From: a virus
IMG/VR virus record: IMGVR_UViG_3300044911_000835
Span: 1-64,000 of that record
Reading direction: 5' to 3' (one strand)
Length of the DNA: 64,000 nt
Position 1 is the stretch's first letter. Each line of letters opens with the position of its first letter. The notes under the pieces were generated by a model that did no database searches, was not told where the DNA came from, and saw nothing but the letters and a program-made list of their open reading frames with translations. A program made the translations under genes and the position numbers. This document shows positions 26,178-36,662 of the stretch, in pieces.

Positions 26178-27602
26178 ATGGCAGACATTGGCGCAATAGT
26201 ACTACATAAAGTATTGGAGGGTAAAGATCTATCTGCATTTTCAAGACTGAAGTTAGCTTTTTTCGACTCTTCTTACACTAGCGTATATAGTGCTATTACG
26301 ACCCATTATGACAAGTATGGTGCTATACCTAATTTTGTTGAACTACTAACAACTGCTAGAAGTAGTGCATTAACGAACGCTTTAACAACACTTCAAAGTC
26401 TTGAAATTGAAGATGATATAGATATAGATGTAGCTGTAGATGCTTTAATTGATAGCTACACACAAAGTGAAGCACTAAAACTATTAGATAAATTTGTAGA
26501 TAATATCACCTTAATGGATAGTCAGGAGATTAAGGACTCTCTATCCGCAGCAGTAATGCATCTAGATGAGAAAACTCATACTAGTGAAAGCATTCTAAGT
26601 GCTAGTGATATTATGTTGTTTGCTTCAGTAGAAGATAATGAGCATTATAAGTTTCCTAGTGGCATTTCGAATACAATCGACGCTAAATTGGGGGGATTGT
26701 TTAGACAAGAAACTATCCTACTTGGTGGAAAACGTGGTGCTGGCAAATCTATTGTATGTGCTAACTTAGTAGAAGCACAGTATGCTATGGGTAATACTTC
26801 AGTATATTTTACCATTGAAATGACGGGTAGGGAAACATTCCAACGTATCATGGGTATTAATGCTGGAATATCTCATTCATTACTAAAACAAAATTCTCTG
26901 TCGGAATCAGAAATCTTAAAATTAGTAAAAGCCAGAGCAGCTATGTATCTAGATGCAGATGATCTAGTAGAGGAATTCATATTAAGTGGAGATAACTTAA
27001 AGTTCGAAAGTGATTTAGTTAGAACTAAGTTTCTAAAACCTGAGAATCAGATTATCATTATTGATGATAGAGAACTAAGTATTACTGCAATTGATTTACA
27101 TATTCAAAAGCTGAAAGCTAAGTTTGGTGATAGTCTTAAATTAGCTGTTATTGATTACTTGAACCAGATTACTGTACCTGGAATTCCAGGGGGCATGTAT
27201 GAATGGACTACCCAGATCTTTGTTAGTAAAAAACTGAAAGAGTTAGCTAGAAAGCACGATATATGTATTGTATCTCCTTATCAAATTGATGATAATGGTG
27301 GTACACGATTTGCTAAAGGTATTCTAGATTCGTGTGATATTGCGATGTTATTAGATGCTCATGATAAATCGGACAATACTATATCCTTCGATACTACTAA
27401 GATTCGCGGTGGTCCACCGTTAGCTTTTAGTAATGGTATTAACTGGGAGACTTTGAAAATTAATCCAGCAGAAACAGATAAACCTCAAAAGAAAGCAAAG
27501 AAAGAAAAGGAAGAGGAATCTTCCTATACTGGAAAAGAAGACGCAAATGATATTGATATTCCATTTGCTGGAGCCACTAAAATAGGTGTAAATAAATGGT
27601 AG
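26178..27602 (+). CDS. DnaB-like replicative helicase
   Basis: 474 residues. An N-terminal helical domain (~1-150) precedes the RecA-like core: Walker A GGKRGAGKS near 183, an acidic Walker B-like strand LAVIDYLNQI, Gln-containing VSPYQIDDNG and a KIRGGPP arginine-finger region. C-terminal Lys-rich linker. Unwinds DNA ahead of the fork (T5 D6 position). Overlaps the primase gene. Confidence 0.85.
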   Translation: MADIGAIVLHKVLEGKDLSAFSRLKLAFFDSSYTSVYSAITTHYDKYGAIPNFVELLTTARSSALTNALTTLQSLEIEDDIDIDVAVDALIDSYTQSEALKLLDKFVDNITLMDSQEIKDSLSAAVMHLDEKTHTSESILSASDIMLFASVEDNEHYKFPSGISNTIDAKLGGLFRQETILLGGKRGAGKSIVCANLVEAQYAMGNTSVYFTIEMTGRETFQRIMGINAGISHSLLKQNSLSESEILKLVKARAAMYLDADDLVEEFILSGDNLKFESDLVRTKFLKPENQIIIIDDRELSITAIDLHIQKLKAKFGDSLKLAVIDYLNQITVPGIPGGMYEWTTQIFVSKKLKELARKHDICIVSPYQIDDNGGTRFAKGILDSCDIAMLLDAHDKSDNTISFDTTKIRGGPPLAFSNGINWETLKINPAETDKPQKKAKKEKEEESSYTGKEDANDIDIPFAGATKIGVNKW

Positions 27603-28459
27603 ATGAAGTAAGAAACTTACTCGATAATTTTGATATTAAGTATATCCCTAGTGGTAGGGATTACTTAATACATTGTTTAAATCCAGATCATCCAGACAGG
27701 AATCCCTCACTTAGAATTGATAAACTAAAAGGTATAGGCCAATGCTTATCCTGTGGCTATAAAGTAAACCTATTCAAGCATTTCGATGTATTCACAGACG
27801 GAAAATCAGCGCAAATTGCCTCCTTAAAGGAGAAAATTGCGAAATGTATGTCGGATAGTGTAGGATTAAAAATACCGAGTAAGGCAATTCCTTGGCGCGA
27901 AGATTATAGAAATATCAAGGCTAGTACATTTAGAGAGTTTGATGCTTTCACATATCACGAAGATTTTGGTAATCGCTTAGTATTCCCAATGTATGCTGCT
28001 AGTAATAAGATTGTAGCATTTAATGGTAGAGCGATGGGTAATGAAAGCCCTAAATATGATATTTATCCTTCTAAAGTAGAATTACCAATGTTTCCAGGTA
28101 GACCTAAGCCAGTAAATTCTACTTTAGTGCTAGTTGAGGGTATATTTGATTTTCTAAATCTCTACGATAAAGGATTAACTAATGCTGTTGCTCTTATGGG
28201 TGTTACAACTTTACACTCGAAGAAGGGTTTAAATAAAGACAAAGTAAATCTATTTAAAATGAGTGGCACTACAAGAATATTTCTCTGTTTAGATGCAGAT
28301 GACGCAGGTAGAAAAGCCACTGAAGAACTTAAACCACTACTAGAAGCTGAAGGTTTTTATGTTGGTATAATAGAATTAGAAGATGATAGTGATCCAGGCG
28401 AATTAAGTAAGTCTGATGTTGCTTGGGTCATCGACTATATAAATGGAAGGCAAACCTAG
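27596..28459 (+). CDS. DnaG-like DNA primase
   Basis: 287 residues. N-terminal CHC2-type zinc finger (HCLNPDHPDRNPSLR ... GQCLSCGYK, ~23-60), then a TOPRIM core with the catalytic Glu in LVLVEGIFDFLNL and the DxD in FLCLDADDAGRK. Shorter than cellular DnaG and lacking a helicase-binding C-terminus. Makes lagging-strand primers with the adjacent helicase. Confidence 0.85.
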   Translation: MVDEVRNLLDNFDIKYIPSGRDYLIHCLNPDHPDRNPSLRIDKLKGIGQCLSCGYKVNLFKHFDVFTDGKSAQIASLKEKIAKCMSDSVGLKIPSKAIPWREDYRNIKASTFREFDAFTYHEDFGNRLVFPMYAASNKIVAFNGRAMGNESPKYDIYPSKVELPMFPGRPKPVNSTLVLVEGIFDFLNLYDKGLTNAVALMGVTTLHSKKGLNKDKVNLFKMSGTTRIFLCLDADDAGRKATEELKPLLEAEGFYVGIIELEDDSDPGELSKSDVAWVIDYINGRQT

Positions 28460-28478
28460 CCTTAATAAAAGGAGTAGC

Positions 28479-30794
28479 ATGAGAATAGCAGTAGTTGAGA
28501 AATGTCCTAGTAATATACGTTTTAACCAATATTTTCAATTTGAGTTTGATCAGTATCAGTTATGTAGTGTAAAATTACCTAAAGTCCTAAAGAAAGATGT
28601 AGATATTGAAATTGATATATCTAAATATGACTACATAATTACAGTAGGTAGCGAAGCAGCAAAGTATTTTGCCAAGATTACTAGTGTTACTGATTTAGCA
28701 GGGCACTTAATAGATGGTAAATATATTCCAATTATTAATCCAATGATGATTACCTTCAAACCAGAAGGTAAACCAGCATTTGAGAAATCTATCGAGAGGC
28801 TACATAAAGTAGTTTCCGGAGAGAATTTAGTTAATAATACAGGTAGTTGGATAGGTATTACAGACTCTAAGGAGGCACTAGAATACCTAAGAAAGATTGA
28901 TGAGTGGGCTAGTGAAACTAAAGTAATAGCACTAGATACTGAAACTACAGCACTTTATCCGACTGACGGCTACGTCCTAGGGATAAGTATCTGCGCTAAG
29001 TTGGGTAATGCTGCTTATATATCTACAGAGTGTGTGAGCGAAGAAGTTGAAGCATTCTTCCAGTACTTATTTAATAAGTACACTGTAGTATTTCATAATG
29101 CTAAATTCGATATTAAGATGTTACGTTATCATTTTAATTTCAAATTCCCATCATACGAAGATACAATGGTACTGCATTACGTCCTAGATGAGACGCAAGG
29201 TAGCCACGGATTGAAGAGTCTAGCATTAAAATATACTGACTTTGGTGCATACGATGATGATCTAGACACATATAAGAAAGATTATTGTAGGTCACACGGA
29301 GTTCTGGAATCTGATTTTACTTATGATTTGATTCCTTTTGAAATTATGGTTCCTTATGCGGCTAAGGATACAGGTGTTACTCTAGTTCTATATAATAAGT
29401 TTAAACCTATTATTAATGCTAACCCCAAATTGTTAAATCTGTACAATAATCTTCTTATCCCAGCTTTAACAGCTTTGATTAAGATTGAGCTTGTAGGTGT
29501 TCCTTTCCATAGAGGGCGCTTAGAGTTTGCTAAAGCTACTATTGATAAGGCAATTAGGGACGCAGAGATACATCTGTATAATTTACCAGAAGTTAAGCAA
29601 TTTGAGAAAGATCAAGGTAAAGAGTTTAATCCAAATAGTGTTCTTCAACTAAGAAAGCTTCTATTTGATGTTTTACAGTTGGAACCGCTAGCTAAGAAAA
29701 CAGGAACTGGATTACAAAGTACAGACGCTGAAGTTCTAGAAAGTTTAGATGGTCAGCACGAAGTAGTAAATAGTATTGTTTCTATTAGAAAACTTGGTAA
29801 AATCAAAAATACTTATGTAGATAATCTACTTCGTAATTTAGATTCAGATGGTAGAGTCAGAACAGGTTTTAATTTAACTAGTACAACTTCCGGTAGACTA
29901 TCAAGTTCTGGGAAATTTAATGCTCAGCAGCTTCCACGGGATGAGAAGCGTGTTAAAGGTGCAATTAAAGGTTCTGGAAAGCACGAAGGTTGGAAGATAG
30001 TTTCTCAGGATTTGGCAACTGCTGAAATGTACTATGCTGCTGTCCTGTCTGGGGATAAGAAACTTCAGAGGGTTTTCCAAGATAAGGAAGATTTTCACAG
30101 CTCTATTGCTAAGCAAGTATTCTCACTACCTGGTGCTGTTTCTGATGTGAAAAAATTCTTCAAGGATAAGCGTCAAGCTGCTAAAGCTATCTCCTTCGGT
30201 ATTCTTTACGGTTCAGGTGCTCGCAAAGTATCAGATACTGTATCAAAAGATTCTGATACTTACTTCTCCTTAGATGATGCACAAGAGGCTATTGATTTAT
30301 ACTTCAATACCTTTTTTCAACTAAAGAAGTGGTTGAAGGGAACTGAGGAGCTAATTAAGCAGCAAGGTTTCTTGTATACCTCAGTTGGGCGTAAGCGCAG
30401 ACTTAAAAATGTATTTAGCCCAGATAAGGGTATTGCATCACATGAAATCAGAAGTGGTATTAATGCCGCAGTACAATCCCTAGCATCTGATATTAACCTA
30501 TTTGCTGTTATTGATATGATGGCAGCTATTAAGAAGCATAAGTTACGTGCAGAAATCTTTATGATGGTGCATGACTCAATCGTAGCTATTGTACACCCTG
30601 ACGACGTAGAAAAATACTGCGAACTATTGGCTGAATGTACTCAGAAGGATAGGGGCTTCTCTATTCCAGGTTGCCCAATCGGTATTGATCAAGAAGTTGG
30701 TGATGACTACTCATTTGAAGGTTGGGGTGATGAGTGGAGGGAGTGCTACGATGATTTTATCCAAAGTAGTATGGCCGGTCTACCAGCTAAGTAA
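28479..30794 (+). CDS. DNA polymerase, family A with 3'-5' exonuclease
   Basis: 771 residues. Residues ~160-340 form a DnaQ-like proofreading domain (LDTETTALYP, VFHNAKFDIKMLRYH, YAAKDTGVT). Residues ~400-760 are the Pol I polymerase: STTSGRLSS motif, QDLATAEMYYAA (motif A), KAISFGILYGSG (motif B) and MVHDSIVAIVH (motif C). No 5' nuclease domain; that activity is the separate gene at 37267. ATG 28479 with AAAAGGAG is preferred to 28443. Corresponds to T5 D9. Confidence 0.95.
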   Translation: MRIAVVEKCPSNIRFNQYFQFEFDQYQLCSVKLPKVLKKDVDIEIDISKYDYIITVGSEAAKYFAKITSVTDLAGHLIDGKYIPIINPMMITFKPEGKPAFEKSIERLHKVVSGENLVNNTGSWIGITDSKEALEYLRKIDEWASETKVIALDTETTALYPTDGYVLGISICAKLGNAAYISTECVSEEVEAFFQYLFNKYTVVFHNAKFDIKMLRYHFNFKFPSYEDTMVLHYVLDETQGSHGLKSLALKYTDFGAYDDDLDTYKKDYCRSHGVLESDFTYDLIPFEIMVPYAAKDTGVTLVLYNKFKPIINANPKLLNLYNNLLIPALTALIKIELVGVPFHRGRLEFAKATIDKAIRDAEIHLYNLPEVKQFEKDQGKEFNPNSVLQLRKLLFDVLQLEPLAKKTGTGLQSTDAEVLESLDGQHEVVNSIVSIRKLGKIKNTYVDNLLRNLDSDGRVRTGFNLTSTTSGRLSSSGKFNAQQLPRDEKRVKGAIKGSGKHEGWKIVSQDLATAEMYYAAVLSGDKKLQRVFQDKEDFHSSIAKQVFSLPGAVSDVKKFFKDKRQAAKAISFGILYGSGARKVSDTVSKDSDTYFSLDDAQEAIDLYFNTFFQLKKWLKGTEELIKQQGFLYTSVGRKRRLKNVFSPDKGIASHEIRSGINAAVQSLASDINLFAVIDMMAAIKKHKLRAEIFMMVHDSIVAIVHPDDVEKYCELLAECTQKDRGFSIPGCPIGIDQEVGDDYSFEGWGDEWRECYDDFIQSSMAGLPAK

Positions 30795-30822
30795 GTATGT
30801 TGAGATCAAGGAGTATAATAAT

Positions 30823-31272
30823 ATGCTCCTTGGTCGTAACTCCGCAGAAGATGACTTTAAATTGATAGATGACAAATCAAGAGATTCACCTTCTCTTGGT
30901 TTGCGCCGGATCAAGTATGAATCAAGCCCAAGTATCGAAGGGTACAAATTATACAAGCTATCCACACCAATATATAAATACTCTAGTTTAATACTCTTAA
31001 CACACAAATCTAGTAGATTTATAGATTTCTCTGGTAAAGTATTTAACTATGTAAAGAGTATGCGTGTACAGCTTAAATACTATAGAATTACTAAGTATAC
31101 TCAGGTAGATCATGGTTACTTAGTACATTTATATGGTATACATTGCCCTTTTTATATAAACTATGAACCAGCCTTAGAGGTTAAGTATGCTGGCTTACTA
31201 CATGTAGGCCGGGGGTATGTTCTTTATTCACTAGAGGAGTCTAAATTAGCAGATACTAGGAGGTTAATATAA
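30823..31272 (+). CDS. Hypothetical protein
   Basis: 149 residues, Tyr-rich. ATG 30823 with AAGGAG 9 nt upstream lies just after the polymerase; a longer version from 30751 would overlap it. Not recognised. Confidence 0.55.
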   Translation: MLLGRNSAEDDFKLIDDKSRDSPSLGLRRIKYESSPSIEGYKLYKLSTPIYKYSSLILLTHKSSRFIDFSGKVFNYVKSMRVQLKYYRITKYTQVDHGYLVHLYGIHCPFYINYEPALEVKYAGLLHVGRGYVLYSLEESKLADTRRLI

Positions 31273-31382
31273 TGTATGAGTTATTAACGGCTGTGCTGTC
31301 AGTTCTAGTAAGTATGCTACTAGTTCTTTATATAGTAAATATTATAGGAGTAATTAGTGGCCCGAAAAGCGGTTTTAAGTGA
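31272..31382 (+). CDS. 36-residue membrane microprotein
   Basis: MYELLTAVLSVLVSMLLVLY..., a single transmembrane helix with a short polar tail. TAATG coupling to the previous gene; overlaps the helicase start out of frame. Confidence 0.45.
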   Translation: MYELLTAVLSVLVSMLLVLYIVNIIGVISGPKSGFK

Positions 31383-32655
31383 CAGAATCTATTTAGATAA
31401 TGTAACACCAGAAGAAATGGATATTCTAGAAGCGCAGACTACCTATGAAATTATAGCTAGAGCAGGTAATAATACTTTCAGAGAGATTATTAATAATTTC
31501 CGAAGAATAACCCCCACTATGTGTTCTGTACCTTCTGGTAGAATTGATTTAATTAATGTAGACTATGAAGTTATTGATAAAAGAGTTTTAAAGCCAGTAG
31601 AGTTTCCAGAGTTTAGAGGTAAGCTTAGAGAATCTCAACAGGAAGTATATGATGCAGTAGATGAGTCTTGTATGATTAATGCCTTTCCAAGTTGGGGAAA
31701 AACTTATTCTGCTTTAGCTATAGCAGCAAAACTAGGTCAAAAAACATTAGTTATTACACATACTACAGGACTTCGCGATCAGTGGATTTCTGAGATTGAG
31801 AAAGTATTTGGAATTGATGCAGGTATTATTGGTAGTGGTAAGTATAATACCAAACCAATGATTGTTGTTGGTAATGTTCAATCTATAGTTAAAGTAATTG
31901 ATCAAGTTCGTGATGATTTTGGCACTTTAATACTTGATGAAATGCATCACGTTAGTGCTGCTACATTCTCCAAGATTGTTGATAAGTCGAAAGCTCGTTA
32001 TAAGATAGGGCTTTCTGGTACTCTAATTCGTAAGGATAAGAAACATATTATATTCCAAGATTACTTTGGATTTAATATATTTAAACCAGAGAAAGAAAAC
32101 TCTTTAACTCCCCAAATTGTAATAGTTGATACTAATATAGTATTAAAGCCATCACAACATTGGAGTAACAGGGTAACTGACCTAGAGGTTTACAATGAAG
32201 AATACAGACATATGGTTGTAGACCTAGCTAATAACGCCGCTAGTAAGGGCTATAAAGTGCTAGTAGTTGGTTCTAGGGTTGAATTCTTAAAATGGGCTGC
32301 TGAACAAAGTAATAAAGCGATTAGTATTACTGGAGAAATGAAATCTACGGAAATGAGAGCACAAGCCTTAAAAAGCTTATCAACTCCAGAGGTAGATATA
32401 CTGTATGGTACTATGTCCATATTTTCAGAAGGAATTTCACAGAATGACTTGAGTTGTTTAATTCTAGCTACACCTATTAATAATGAGCCATTACTTACTC
32501 AGTTAATAGGGCGCATTATTAGGGAAGCCCCTGGTAAAAAGCAACCATTAGTACTAGATATACATTTAAAAGGTAATTCTACTAGAGCACAAGCCCAGAC
32601 TAGGATGGGACACTATATTAGACAAGGTTACCAGGTGAGAATATTAAAAAAGTAA
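31357..32655 (+). CDS. SF2 DNA helicase (T5 D10-like)
   Basis: 432 residues, GTG start after ATAGGAG. Walker A FPSWGKTYSA near 112, DEAH-like box LILDEMHH near 195, motif III SGT, and motif VI QLIGRIIRE near 395. Size and motifs fit UvsW/D10-type branch-migration helicases that remodel forks and D-loops. Confidence 0.88.
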   Translation: MARKAVLSDRIYLDNVTPEEMDILEAQTTYEIIARAGNNTFREIINNFRRITPTMCSVPSGRIDLINVDYEVIDKRVLKPVEFPEFRGKLRESQQEVYDAVDESCMINAFPSWGKTYSALAIAAKLGQKTLVITHTTGLRDQWISEIEKVFGIDAGIIGSGKYNTKPMIVVGNVQSIVKVIDQVRDDFGTLILDEMHHVSAATFSKIVDKSKARYKIGLSGTLIRKDKKHIIFQDYFGFNIFKPEKENSLTPQIVIVDTNIVLKPSQHWSNRVTDLEVYNEEYRHMVVDLANNAASKGYKVLVVGSRVEFLKWAAEQSNKAISITGEMKSTEMRAQALKSLSTPEVDILYGTMSIFSEGISQNDLSCLILATPINNEPLLTQLIGRIIREAPGKKQPLVLDIHLKGNSTRAQAQTRMGHYIRQGYQVRILKK

Positions 32656-32678
32656 AAGATTTTCTTTTTCAATTACAG

Positions 32679-32684
32679 TATAAT
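32679..32684 (+). promoter_or_regulatory. -10 box of a weak promoter
   Basis: TATAATATTATTTCT (32679 onward) as in the other promoters, but the -35 position (32656-32661) reads AAGATT, a poor match. Confidence 0.5.
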
Positions 32685-32710
32685 ATTATTTCTCAGTGAG
32701 AAATCAACCT

Positions 32711-33070
32711 ATGAAACCCATATTTTTTGACTGGGATAAAGTTATAAAGACTGCTAAGCATGACCACTATAAAATATTGGATATGTTTAAACAGTTTTCA
32801 AAAGAAGGTGTACCACCCAAGCTAGCTGGAAACAGCTTTATCTTAAATGTACAAGATTTGATGAATCAAGGAGGTTTCGATTCTGAAAAATTTGACTACA
32901 TTATCTTAGCTGCAATCAGAAACTATTTCGATTACGAGTATCAGAATGAAGTTGGCTTATGGCTTCCTTATTCACCTATTGATACAGTTAAAATCTCTAA
33001 AAATAGGCTATTGCAAATTTGCGACAACTACATACGATTTAAACACGAGGAAATACAAAATGGCACTTAA
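32711..33070 (+). CDS. Hypothetical protein (T5 D11 position)
   Basis: 119 residues, not recognised. An in-frame GTG at 32696 is an alternative start. Overlaps the next gene by 10 nt. Confidence 0.55.
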   Translation: MKPIFFDWDKVIKTAKHDHYKILDMFKQFSKEGVPPKLAGNSFILNVQDLMNQGGFDSEKFDYIILAAIRNYFDYEYQNEVGLWLPYSPIDTVKISKNRLLQICDNYIRFKHEEIQNGT

Positions 33071-33701
33071 ATTTGCTAATACTAAAGGCGCTGCAATTAA
33101 AGGCGCAGAAGCTTATACTTACAAAGATGGCGAGAATACTATCCGTATCTTTGGAGATGTTCTACCACGTTACCTTTATTGGATTAAAGGAAAGAATAAT
33201 AAAGATATTCCACTAGAGTGTTTATCTTTTGATCGTGAAAAAGAAAAATTCACTAATAAAGAGAAGGATTGGGTAAAGGAATTTTATCCAGAACTTAAGT
33301 GTGGCTGGGCTTACTGCGTTATGGGGTATTCTCTGACCGAGAAAAAACCAGTTGTTATTAACCTGAAGAAAAAACTATTTGAACAGATTCTTGGTGCTGC
33401 AGAAGACCTAGGTGATCCAACCGATCCAGATACTGGATGGGATATTGTATTCAAGCGTGCCAAAACTGGTGCTCAAGCCTTCAATGTAGAGTATACTCTT
33501 AGTGTACTACGCTGCAAAGCTCGTTCACTATCAGAAGAAGAACGTACTATGATTGCTGCAGCTAAGACTGTAGATGAATCTGTACCACGTTTAACTGCGG
33601 AAGATCAAAAGAACTTCCTTGATAGTTTGAAGTCTGAATCTGATTCAGCTAGTGAAGTTCCAGCTGAGGTTAAGGAAGAAGTCGACGATATTCCTATGTA
33701 A
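33061..33701 (+). CDS. Putative single-stranded DNA-binding protein
   Basis: 213 residues. A folded N-terminal ~165 residues rich in Lys and aromatics, then a flexible tail ending in a strongly acidic tip (EVKEEVDDIPM). That tip closely resembles the DDIPF-type ends with which SSB proteins recruit partners. Position among recombination genes supports it. No OB-fold could be verified by eye. Confidence 0.6.
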
Positions 33702-33708
33702 AAGAAAT

Positions 33709-33732
33709 AAAGGCTCCCTCGGGAGCTTTTAT
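33709..33732 (+). terminator. Probable Rho-independent terminator
   Basis: AAAGGCTCC CTCG GGAGCTTTT hairpin with a short T-rich tail, after the SSB gene. Confidence 0.75.
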
Positions 33733-33746
33733 TGCCTGGAGAAACT

Positions 33747-33938
33747 ATGTTGGATAAGCATATAACTTTTACTTATGGGGAGCTAATTGAAGCATTCAAT
33801 GAGTGGAATAAAATATTAGAGCAAGATAAAGTACCAGAAAGGCCTACAGGTAATACCTGGGGTGAAATGTTTACTAATTATCTTATTACTTCTGTTAATA
33901 AGATAAGGGCCGAGAAGCTTACTAGCTATAGACAATGA
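33747..33938 (+). CDS. Hypothetical protein
   Basis: 63 residues; ATG 33747 with GGAGAAA. Not recognised. ATGA overlap with the nuclease gene. Confidence 0.5.
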   Translation: MLDKHITFTYGELIEAFNEWNKILEQDKVPERPTGNTWGEMFTNYLITSVNKIRAEKLTSYRQ

Positions 33939-34885
33939 AAATCCTATTCACAGCCGATTGGCATATTAAACTTAATCAGAAAAACGTACCTATCGACTGG
34001 CAGGAGGCTAGGTATTTAGAATTAGTACAACAACTAAATAAGATTATTGTAGAACTAAAAATAGATCTTCTAGTAATCGGTGGAGATGTGTTTGATCGGG
34101 TTCCTACTATTGAAGAGCTTGAATTATACTTTGCTATGATGCAAGCCCTAAACCCCAGAATTGATATAATTATATATTCTGGAAATCATGAAGCTGTAAA
34201 GAAGCATACCACTTTCTTATCTAGACTAATACGGATAAGCTCAGTAATTAATTCTAGGGTTATCATACTAGATGACTACTATAGTATTGGAAATATGGAT
34301 TTTATTCCATACAATAGGCTGAAGGATAAATGGCCAAATTTTACTGGTAATATTTGTTTCACTCACGTTAGAGGTGAGATACCTCCTCACGTTAAGTCAG
34401 AAATTGACCTAGACTTATTTAATAGGTGGGAACTAGTACTAGCAGGTGATCTACACAGTCACAGTAACTGCCAACGTAATATTCTCTATCCTGGTTCTCC
34501 ACTAACCACAAGTTTTCATAGAAATGAAGTAGAGACTGGTGTAATAATTTTAGATTCTGAAACACTACATTGGGACTTCAAAGAACTCAATCTACCTCAG
34601 CTATTAAGAAAGACTGTCTCTAGTCCAGAAGAAATGATTCCTACAGATTTTCATCATACTATATATGAAATTGAGGGAGATGTTGGTGATCTAGCCAATA
34701 TTAAGAATTCTGAATTACTAGACAAGAAAATTGTTAAACGCGAACATAAGTCAAGACTCTCTCTGAATAATCTAAGTATAGAAGAGGAGCTTAGATTATA
34801 CTTAGACGAAGTGCTAGAAATCTCAAATATTGACGAGATATTGAAGGGGGCAAATGATTATATTAAAGACGCTAACATGGAGTAA
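33935..34885 (+). CDS. SbcD/Mre11-like nuclease subunit (T5 D12, T4 gp47-like)
   Basis: 316 residues with the Mre11 phosphoesterase motifs: TADWHIK, IGGDVFDR near 49, YSGNHEAVKK near 88, FTHVRGE near 148 and AGDLHSHS near 169. Works with the following ATPase to resect DNA ends for recombination-dependent replication. Overlaps that gene by 32 nt. Confidence 0.9.
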   Translation: MKILFTADWHIKLNQKNVPIDWQEARYLELVQQLNKIIVELKIDLLVIGGDVFDRVPTIEELELYFAMMQALNPRIDIIIYSGNHEAVKKHTTFLSRLIRISSVINSRVIILDDYYSIGNMDFIPYNRLKDKWPNFTGNICFTHVRGEIPPHVKSEIDLDLFNRWELVLAGDLHSHSNCQRNILYPGSPLTTSFHRNEVETGVIILDSETLHWDFKELNLPQLLRKTVSSPEEMIPTDFHHTIYEIEGDVGDLANIKNSELLDKKIVKREHKSRLSLNNLSIEEELRLYLDEVLEISNIDEILKGANDYIKDANME

Positions 34886-36662
34886 CTTATTTTCTTATGG
34901 CGCCGGGAACACAATCTCTTTAGATGAAGAACCAATTACGCAGTTAGTTGGATTAAATGGACATGGTAAATCTAGTATTCCTCTTATACTAGAAGAAGTG
35001 CTATTTAATAAGAATTCTAAGGGAATTAAAAAGGGTGATGTAGTAAATAGACAACTGAATACTAGCAAGTATTCAGGAGTTTGTACATTCTCAATATTTG
35101 ATAAAAACTACCAAATGTCCATTGATAGGTCAGGTGCTACTCAAAAAGTTAAACTTATTGAAGATGGAACAGATATTTCTAGCCATACCGCTACTGCTAC
35201 TTTTTCGCAACTAGAAGAGTTATTCGGTGTAGATGCTAAGACATTTAGCCAATTGGTATATCAAAATTCGGGGTCGTCGTTACAATTTCTTACTGCAACC
35301 GATAGTAATAGAAAAAAATTTCTTATAGACTTATTATCTCTAGATAGGTATATAACTATCTTCGAGCGTGTAAAAGTAGCACATAAAGAACTAGCGGACA
35401 AACTATTGAAACTAGGGGCTAAGGAATCTACGGTACGCAGCTGGCTTGAGAGTGCAGGTAAGACAGTATTGAAAGAAATTCCGCTTGCAGAAGTACCTTC
35501 CTTAGATAGTACAAAAGCGACCCAATTGGGAACTTTAAAAGCACAGCTAGTGGAAATAAATGGTATAAATGCTAAGATTAGTGCGAATAATTTGTACAAA
35601 GAAAAAATTTCGTCTATTGATTCATCAGCGTTAGTAAGTACAAAAGCGACCATTTCTACAAAAGCACTAGAGCAGCAACGAGCAGAAGTTCAGCTAGAAC
35701 TAAAGCAATATGCTGCTACAGTAAAGAAGTATAGTGGACTACATTCCGGTGAATGTCCTACTTGTACACAACCAATTGATACTCACAAAATAAAGAGTAT
35801 TGTAGATGATGCGTTGGCACTATCAGAAATTAAAAAAGCTACCGAAAAGCGTATATTAGAAGAGATAGCCTTAGCAGAAGCCAATAATAAAGAAGTTTCT
35901 GCGCATCAAGCTTTGGTAAAAGAGTTTGAACAGTTATCTATATTAATTGACAGGTCTTTACCGCAATTAACTTTAGATAAAGAAGAACTCGACGCTAAAA
36001 TTGAAGAACTTGAGAACTATATAGACTCTATTAATTCTGCTATTACTAAAGTTACTAAGGCTAATAATACTGCGTCAGCTACTAATGCTAAAATCGCAGC
36101 GATTAGAGATCAATTAGATAGTTATACAAAAGAGTTAGATACTCTATCGAAAGAAACTATAGAACTAGAGAAAGCTTTTTCAATACTAGAAGTTCTTAAG
36201 AAAGCCTTTAGTACAACTGGACTAATTGCATACAAGATAGAAAACTCTGTAAAAGAATTAGAAGCTCTTACAAATGAGTACTTATCTGAACTTAGTGATG
36301 GAAGATTCGAGTTACTGTTTGTTCTAGAAAAAGATAAGCTTAATATAGTGATTGTGGATAATGGAAAAGAAATTGAAATTACAGCACTTTCTGCAGGTGA
36401 GTTGGCTAGAGTAACTACCAGTACTTTGCTTGCAATTAGAAAGTTAATGTCTAGTTTATCTAAGTCTCGTATCAATATTCTATTTCTTGATGAAGTCATT
36501 GATGTACTCGATACATACGGAAAAGAAAAGTTAATTGAAGTTCTTCTGAAAGAAGATGGACTTAATACATTTCTAATATCCCACTCCTACTCCCATCCTC
36601 TGGTTAAAAGGTTAGAAGTTATAAAAGAAGAAGGTATTTCAAGGTTGAATTATGGCAGTTGA
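34854..36662 (+). CDS. SbcC/Rad50-like ATPase subunit (T5 D13, T4 gp46-like)
   Basis: 602 residues. N-terminal Walker A (GLNGHGKSSI, ~34-43), long coiled coils broken by a CPTC zinc hook near residue 301, and C-terminal ABC signature (LSAGELARV) and Walker B (ILFLDEVIDVLD). Partner of the nuclease encoded just upstream. Confidence 0.92.
   Translation: MIILKTLTWSNLFSYGAGNTISLDEEPITQLVGLNGHGKSSIPLILEEVLFNKNSKGIKKGDVVNRQLNTSKYSGVCTFSIFDKNYQMSIDRSGATQKVKLIEDGTDISSHTATATFSQLEELFGVDAKTFSQLVYQNSGSSLQFLTATDSNRKKFLIDLLSLDRYITIFERVKVAHKELADKLLKLGAKESTVRSWLESAGKTVLKEIPLAEVPSLDSTKATQLGTLKAQLVEINGINAKISANNLYKEKISSIDSSALVSTKATISTKALEQQRAEVQLELKQYAATVKKYSGLHSGECPTCTQPIDTHKIKSIVDDALALSEIKKATEKRILEEIALAEANNKEVSAHQALVKEFEQLSILIDRSLPQLTLDKEELDAKIEELENYIDSINSAITKVTKANNTASATNAKIAAIRDQLDSYTKELDTLSKETIELEKAFSILEVLKKAFSTTGLIAYKIENSVKELEALTNEYLSELSDGRFELLFVLEKDKLNIVIVDNGKEIEITALSAGELARVTTSTLLAIRKLMSSLSKSRINILFLDEVIDVLDTYGKEKLIEVLLKEDGLNTFLISHSYSHPLVKRLEVIKEEGISRLNYGS

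Noticed and set aside
27602-36662. Minus-strand ORFs of 70-130 codons inside replication genes
   Set aside because: Ser/Leu-rich shadows of strongly supported plus-strand genes.
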